A stretch of 64,000 nt of DNA from assembly GCA_002105175.1 (NCBI GenBank), contig MCGE01000011.1, forward strand, positions 744,001 to 808,000, in the 5' to 3' direction. The position numbers were made by a program, and so were the translations under genes. This DNA comes from Absidia repens. Lineage: Eukaryota; Mucoromycota; Mucoromycetes; Mucorales; Cunninghamellaceae. Shown piece by piece: positions 60,125 to 64,000 of this stretch (position 1 is its first letter; each line of letters begins with the position of its first letter). The notes under the pieces were generated by a model. The model did not search any database, had not been told where the DNA came from, and saw only the letters and a list, made by a program, of their open reading frames with translations.

Positions 60125-60928
60125 TTAGGCTTGTTTGCTAGACCAGTTACTGGAAGCTGGTTGGGATTGTTGGCCTTCGTGTGATAAAAAGTAAGAAGAT
60201 GAAGGATTAGGTATGACAGATATATAGTTGGATGGTTGAGTCTGTCTGTTTTCAAAAAAGGACGGGCCATCTTGAAGGTAGAAAGAAGGAACCATGGTCT
60301 GGGGTAAATGGCGCAGAGGAGAAGGATGTTGATGTTCATTGCCGGTAAGAGGAGGTAAAGTGCGAAAGACACGTGTGTGCTGCAATTGCTCCGCTGATTG
60401 TTGATTTTGATAGTGAGGAAAGTAAACCGAATGAGAATGAGTGTAATGTTTGTCAATCGAATACGTAGGCTGGTAAACGAACGCTGACGCCATGTTCGAG
60501 TGTGAACGTCTTGGGTGAATGATGGATGGTGTTTTTTCTGTAATACCAACAATATCCAAACTAAGTGGCTGACTGGATAAATTTACCGGTGATGGTAGCA
60601 TTGGGGTTTGATCATGGCAGGTATCGTGGGGATTAGGAAATTGAGCAGGGCGATCGTTTGTCACCGCTTTTGCTGTTGCTGCTACTCCTACTGTTGCTGG
60701 CAGTTTTTTTGATTTTTGACGCTTTGATTTTGATCGCCGATTTTGGAACCATACTTGAACTCGTCGTCTTGTTGTGCCAAGTTCTTTGGTAAGCTGTTCT
60801 TTCAATGAGCTGGTCGGACTTTGAGTTTCACTAAACACTTCTTCCAAACGACTGACTTGCTCTGGCAAAAAGCGTTCCCTCCTTCCTTGAGAAGATGTAC
60901 TCATACTTGTGGGTAGTCGCGACTTCAT
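60125..60928 (-). CDS. homeodomain transcription factor
   Basis: A single-exon frame of 267 aa. The homeodomain occupies about residues 14-74: GRRERFLPEQVSRLEEVFSE, then SSLKEQLTKELGTTRRRVQV and WFQNRRSKSKRQK, with the invariant WFxNxR of helix 3 and a canonical (non-TALE) loop length. The remaining 190 residues are disordered, rich in Ser, Pro, Gln and His, with no other domain. Such proteins in fungi control development, but a target cannot be named. Either Met1 (60928) or Met9 (60904) could start translation; both lie just before the homeodomain. It is divergent with the mitochondrial carrier gene, 197 bp apart. Confidence 0.93.
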   Translation of the reverse strand: MKSRLPTSMSTSSQGRRERFLPEQVSRLEEVFSETQSPTSSLKEQLTKELGTTRRRVQVWFQNRRSKSKRQKSKKLPATVGVAATAKAVTNDRPAQFPNPHDTCHDQTPMLPSPVNLSSQPLSLDIVGITEKTPSIIHPRRSHSNMASAFVYQPTYSIDKHYTHSHSVYFPHYQNQQSAEQLQHTRVFRTLPPLTGNEHQHPSPLRHLPQTMVPSFYLQDGPSFFENRQTQPSNYISVIPNPSSSYFLSHEGQQSQPASSNWSSKQA

Positions 60929-61125
60929 TAATAATGAGCTATTGATTAATAATCATGAAAGAAAGAAGGAAATAGTAAAACATACCTGTACATTGAATAT
61001 ATATATGCACATTTTAAAGTATGATCAATCCTGATAAAAAATTGAAACTGGATTATTAAAACACCGATTTTTTTTTTTTGGCGATATCTCATCTTGCCCC
61101 TTTTTCGTTTCTTTCCTTTTTGTTC
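60929..61125. promoter_or_regulatory. divergent promoter, homeobox and carrier genes
   Basis: The two start codons are 197 bp apart. A TATA-like atatatatatgcac lies at about 60997-61010. A T10-type tract at 61070-61080 precedes the carrier start. No specific factor site is recognised. Confidence 0.35.
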
Positions 61126-62116
61126 ATGGCTATTGATCTTTACTATCTCTTTGCTTCTAGTGTGGCAGCTCTTGTAGCAAGGCTAGTGACTCACCCAAGT
61201 AAGTACAATAATTTTTATATAGAAAGAAAAAAAAATAAGAACTGTCTACTTACCGGGACTCTTATTTATTCACGCAGTTGATACCGTCAAAGTCAGGATA
61301 CAAACATCCACACAAAAGGCCTCCATCAGGGATGTATTGTTTGATTATCCATTTTTATCGTTATTTGATGGGCTCTCTGTGACACTTTGGTTATGTGTTC
61401 CTGCGCTCTCGGTTTACCTGTCAACCTATGATTATGTCAAAGGACTATTATCAACACAAGCTGGCTGGGCATTCACTAGCCCTTGGACACACCTTGTATC
61501 TGGCTGTATGGCGGAGGTCTTTGCTGGTATTTTTTTTACACCTATGGAAGTTATCAAGAACAAATTACAAAGCGGACACGATCATTATCCTACTACCTTC
61601 AACACTGGGCGTACACACATTGACTCTTCTTCAAACCCATTACTTCCACCAATGGCAGGCAACATGGACGGAAACAATAATGACACAACAAAACTTATAA
61701 GGATGATCTACAGCAAGGATGGATGGAAAGGGTTTTACAAAGGTTACTGGATCTCACTGATGGTGTTTGTGCCGCAAACCATGATTTATTTTGTGATCTA
61801 TGAACAGCTCAAGATCTCCATGGTCCCTGGATTACCTGCTTATCTCTTATGCTCTATTCTGGCTAGTACTATTAGTGTGGCTATATGCAATCCTTTGGAT
61901 GTCGTCAAAACCCGTCAACAAGTTGGACAAGAAAACGAACTTCAACGCACCCCAGCAACAAGCAACAACGTGTGGACTATTGCTTATCACATGTACCAAA
62001 GAGAAGGGTATCAATCTTTCTTTAAGGGGACTCTTGCAAGGGTGATTTGGGGTGTGCCTATGACGACTATTAGCATGTGTGTTTTTGAAGTGCTCAAAGA
62101 CTGGCATACAAAATAG
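61126..62116 (+). CDS. mitochondrial carrier family (SLC25) transporter
   Basis: Two exons, 61126-61198 and 61278-62116, giving 303 aa. Three carrier repeats are visible: VTHPIDTVKVRIQTS (about 22-36), FTPMEVIKNKLQSG (about 110-123) and CNPLDVVKTRQQVG (about 234-247) are the PxD/ExxKxK/R signatures. Six membrane helices fit the length. The second repeat lacks the usual Asp (Glu replaces it), and its matrix loop is extended by an Asn/Ser/Pro/Gly stretch (about residues 125-160). The intron falls immediately after the first HP dipeptide. The substrate cannot be told by eye. The start at 61126 is the first ATG in frame after the poly-T tract. Confidence 0.93.
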
Positions 62117-62514
62117 CTTTTTATCTTGGCCTTGTATGTGTGTGTATCACTCACTATATACGTTGGTAGCAGTCATGGACCCTTAATATTAGCTTCCTAG
62201 ATTAGTTAGTTACTCCACACTTTTTGATTAGAAATTTTGATTCCCTCCCCCCCTTTTTTTTTATGCAACCTTATTATTTTTATATTCTGAAAGCAAATAA
62301 AACTTCGATGATGATGGTGGTAGTGGTGAACATAGGATTTGATTTTGAATGGTTTATAAACACTGGTAATATATTCTAATATACTATTGTACGCTTCTGA
62401 ATCTCCGCTCTTTTTTTTTTTTTTTTTTGGACCTTCCAATTTTTCCTTTTTGTCTTTTTCTTCCTTTCCTTTTTATTTCCTTCATTTCAACCAAAGAAAG
62501 TCAACACCACACCA
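62117..62514. other. intergenic: carrier 3' flank and squalene synthase promoter
   Basis: 3' flank with several termination-like AT-rich stretches (aataaaac near 62296), then a T18 tract at 62410-62428 and a pyrimidine-rich stretch running to the ATG at 62515. No gene seen. Confidence 0.5.
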
Positions 62515-63979
62515 ATGTTATCTGTTTTCTTGGATTCTATCACAAAACCTTCAGAAATCAAGGCTTTGCTTGATTACAAGTTTGCGCCAAAATCTCAAAA
62601 CAAATTATCTCATCAAAAGGCTTTGGAGGCTGATCCCGCGAAGAAGAAATGTTATTACTATTTGGAAATGGTAAGAAAGAAAGATACGAGACCCTTTGAC
62701 TATTATTCTCATTGCTTATCTTTGTCTTCTTTTATTTTTCGTTATTATCATGTAGACCTCTCGTAGCTTTGCTGCTGTTATTCAAGAATTAGATGATGAT
62801 CTCCGAGACGCTGTAAGCACTGATGATAAAATAGTTTTATGTGTTGGTGAAATACTCAAGTTCTTTTATCTAGATTTGCTTGTTCTATTTGGTATTACGC
62901 GGTTTAGACACCATCGAAGATGATATGTCTCTGGATTTGGATAGGAAGGTGGAACTGCTCCGGTCATTTGACACCATTATTTACCAAAAGGGTTGGACCT
63001 TCAATGAAAGTAAGTAAGGGGAAGGGGGAGCAGGAGCTTGTAGAGATAATACAGATTTAGATGAGTAGCGTGTATGTGCGAAGAGAAAACTTAAACTATA
63101 CTTTTTGTTTTGTTTTGCATACAGATGGGCCCAATGAAAAGGATCGTGACCTTTTAGTGCATTTCGATGTAGTGATTGATGAATTTCTTCAGCTGAAGCC
63201 TGGATTCCAAAAGGTCATCGCTGAAATTACTCGTTTGATGGGAAATGGCATGGCGGACTATGCTACTGGCGAACACAGGGAAAATACATCGGTAGCAACC
63301 ATCAAGGATTTTGACTTGTATTGTCACTACGTCGCCGGATTGGTGGGTTATGGATTGTCTGATTTGTTTGCTGCCTCCGGATTAGAAGATCCTTCTATTG
63401 CTGATGATAAGAAACTCTCCAATTCCATGGGCTTGTTTTTGCAAAAGACCAACATTATTCGTGATTACCGTGAAGATTTGGATGATGGACGTCAATTCTG
63501 GCCAAAAGAAATTTGGGGAAACTATGCCGAAAACTTTGCTGACTTCATTGAACCTGCTCATCTGGAAAAGGTAAAACAAAACAAAGGGAAAATGGTGATA
63601 ATATGGTAATAGCAACCAACTTATTTTCTTCCACACTTCTTTGCAGTCGCGTGCTTGTCTAAGTGCGATGGTATTGAACGTATTGGAACTAGTACCAGAC
63701 GTGTTGACTTATTTATCCAAATTACAAAACCAATCTGTCTTCAACTTTTGTGCTATTCCTCAAGTGATGGCTATATCAACTTTGGCATTAGTATTCAACA
63801 ACATGGATGTCTATCAACGGAATGTCAAGATTAGAAAAGGAGAAGCGGTCAAGCTGATTCAAGCCAGTACTGATATGGATAATGTAATTGCGATTTTCCG
63901 TGAATACATCCAAGTCATCTCGCAAAAGAACGAAACTACTGATCCAAACTTTTTGAAGATCTCTATGGCCATTGGAAAG
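62515..63979 (+). CDS. ERG9: squalene synthase (farnesyl-diphosphate farnesyltransferase), 3'-partial
   Basis: Five exons are visible: 62515-62670, 62756-62812, 62874-63009, 63125-63570 and 63647-63979. A GT donor follows (63980), so at least one more exon lies beyond the window. 376 residues are present. The enzyme joins two farnesyl diphosphates to squalene at the ER, the first committed sterol step. Signatures: TSRSFAAVIQEL, the first Asp-rich motif RGLDTIEDDMSLD, MADYATGEHRENTSV with DYDLYCHYVAGLVG-like DFDLYCHYVAGLVGYGLS, and the second Asp motif IIRDYREDLDDGRQFWP. FCAIPQVMAISTLALVFNN follows. The missing part should include the C-terminal membrane anchor. Truncation here is only by the window edge. 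Confidence 0.97.
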
Positions 63980-64000
63980 GTAAAATACAAAATGTAGTGA

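Overview
The window is AT-rich eukaryotic nuclear DNA with dense genes split by many short introns (about 50-130 bp; GT-AG, with one GC-AG exception). The gene set is fungal: squalene synthase and sterol acyltransferase, a yapsin-like GPI aspartic protease, a twin-DEP RGS protein, an Slx4 scaffold, a COX23 factor and a Yvc1-type channel. A typical Rac GTPase, an animal-like CENP-O and a HIRIP3-like histone chaperone, together with the T-rich intergenic style, point to an early-diverging fungus, probably Mucoromycota/Mucorales. That placement is inferred; no rRNA or mitochondrial marker is present. I found no tRNA, rRNA, CRISPR array or intact transposase.

Layout. 1-4.1 kb: the 5' end of an unidentified gene leaving the window, a decayed aspartic-protease-like relic and copy 1 of a dispersed repeat. 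4.1-10 kb (minus strand): proteasome beta7, sterol O-acyltransferase and adenylosuccinate synthetase. 10.4-13.4 kb: a heavily decayed, internally deleted BMS1 pseudogene (minus). 14.9-24.3 kb (plus): an MFS monocarboxylate-type transporter, a Yvc1-like channel, repeat copy 2 and an ArfGAP. 25.6-26.8 kb: repeat copy 3. 27-29 kb (minus): a type II membrane protein, probably a glycosyltransferase with a discoidin-like C-terminus. 30.5-39.5 kb: an Sst2-type RGS protein, a PA-TM-RING ubiquitin ligase, a CaMKK-like kinase and Rac1. 40-51.5 kb: mitochondrial nucleoside diphosphate kinase, COX23, an SDR, a Gln/Thr-rich orphan, a GPI aspartic protease and mitochondrial Hsp70. 52-59.7 kb: two head-to-head pairs, ZUP1-type C78 peptidase/SLX4 and CENP-O/HIRIP3-like chaperone. 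60-64 kb: a homeobox gene, a mitochondrial carrier and squalene synthase running off the right edge.

Most genes are housekeeping, with no operon logic. The neighbourhoods with most functional meaning are the two divergent pairs of genome-maintenance genes, with only 220 and 163 bp between start codons. The least ordinary structures are the BMS1 ruin, a three-copy noncoding repeat family in one orientation (one copy starts about 60 bp after a stop codon), and a long acidic/Asn-rich insertion inside the C78 peptidase. Exon boundaries were placed by eye from splice signals, frame closure and family resemblance. Every intact multi-exon model listed closes in frame.
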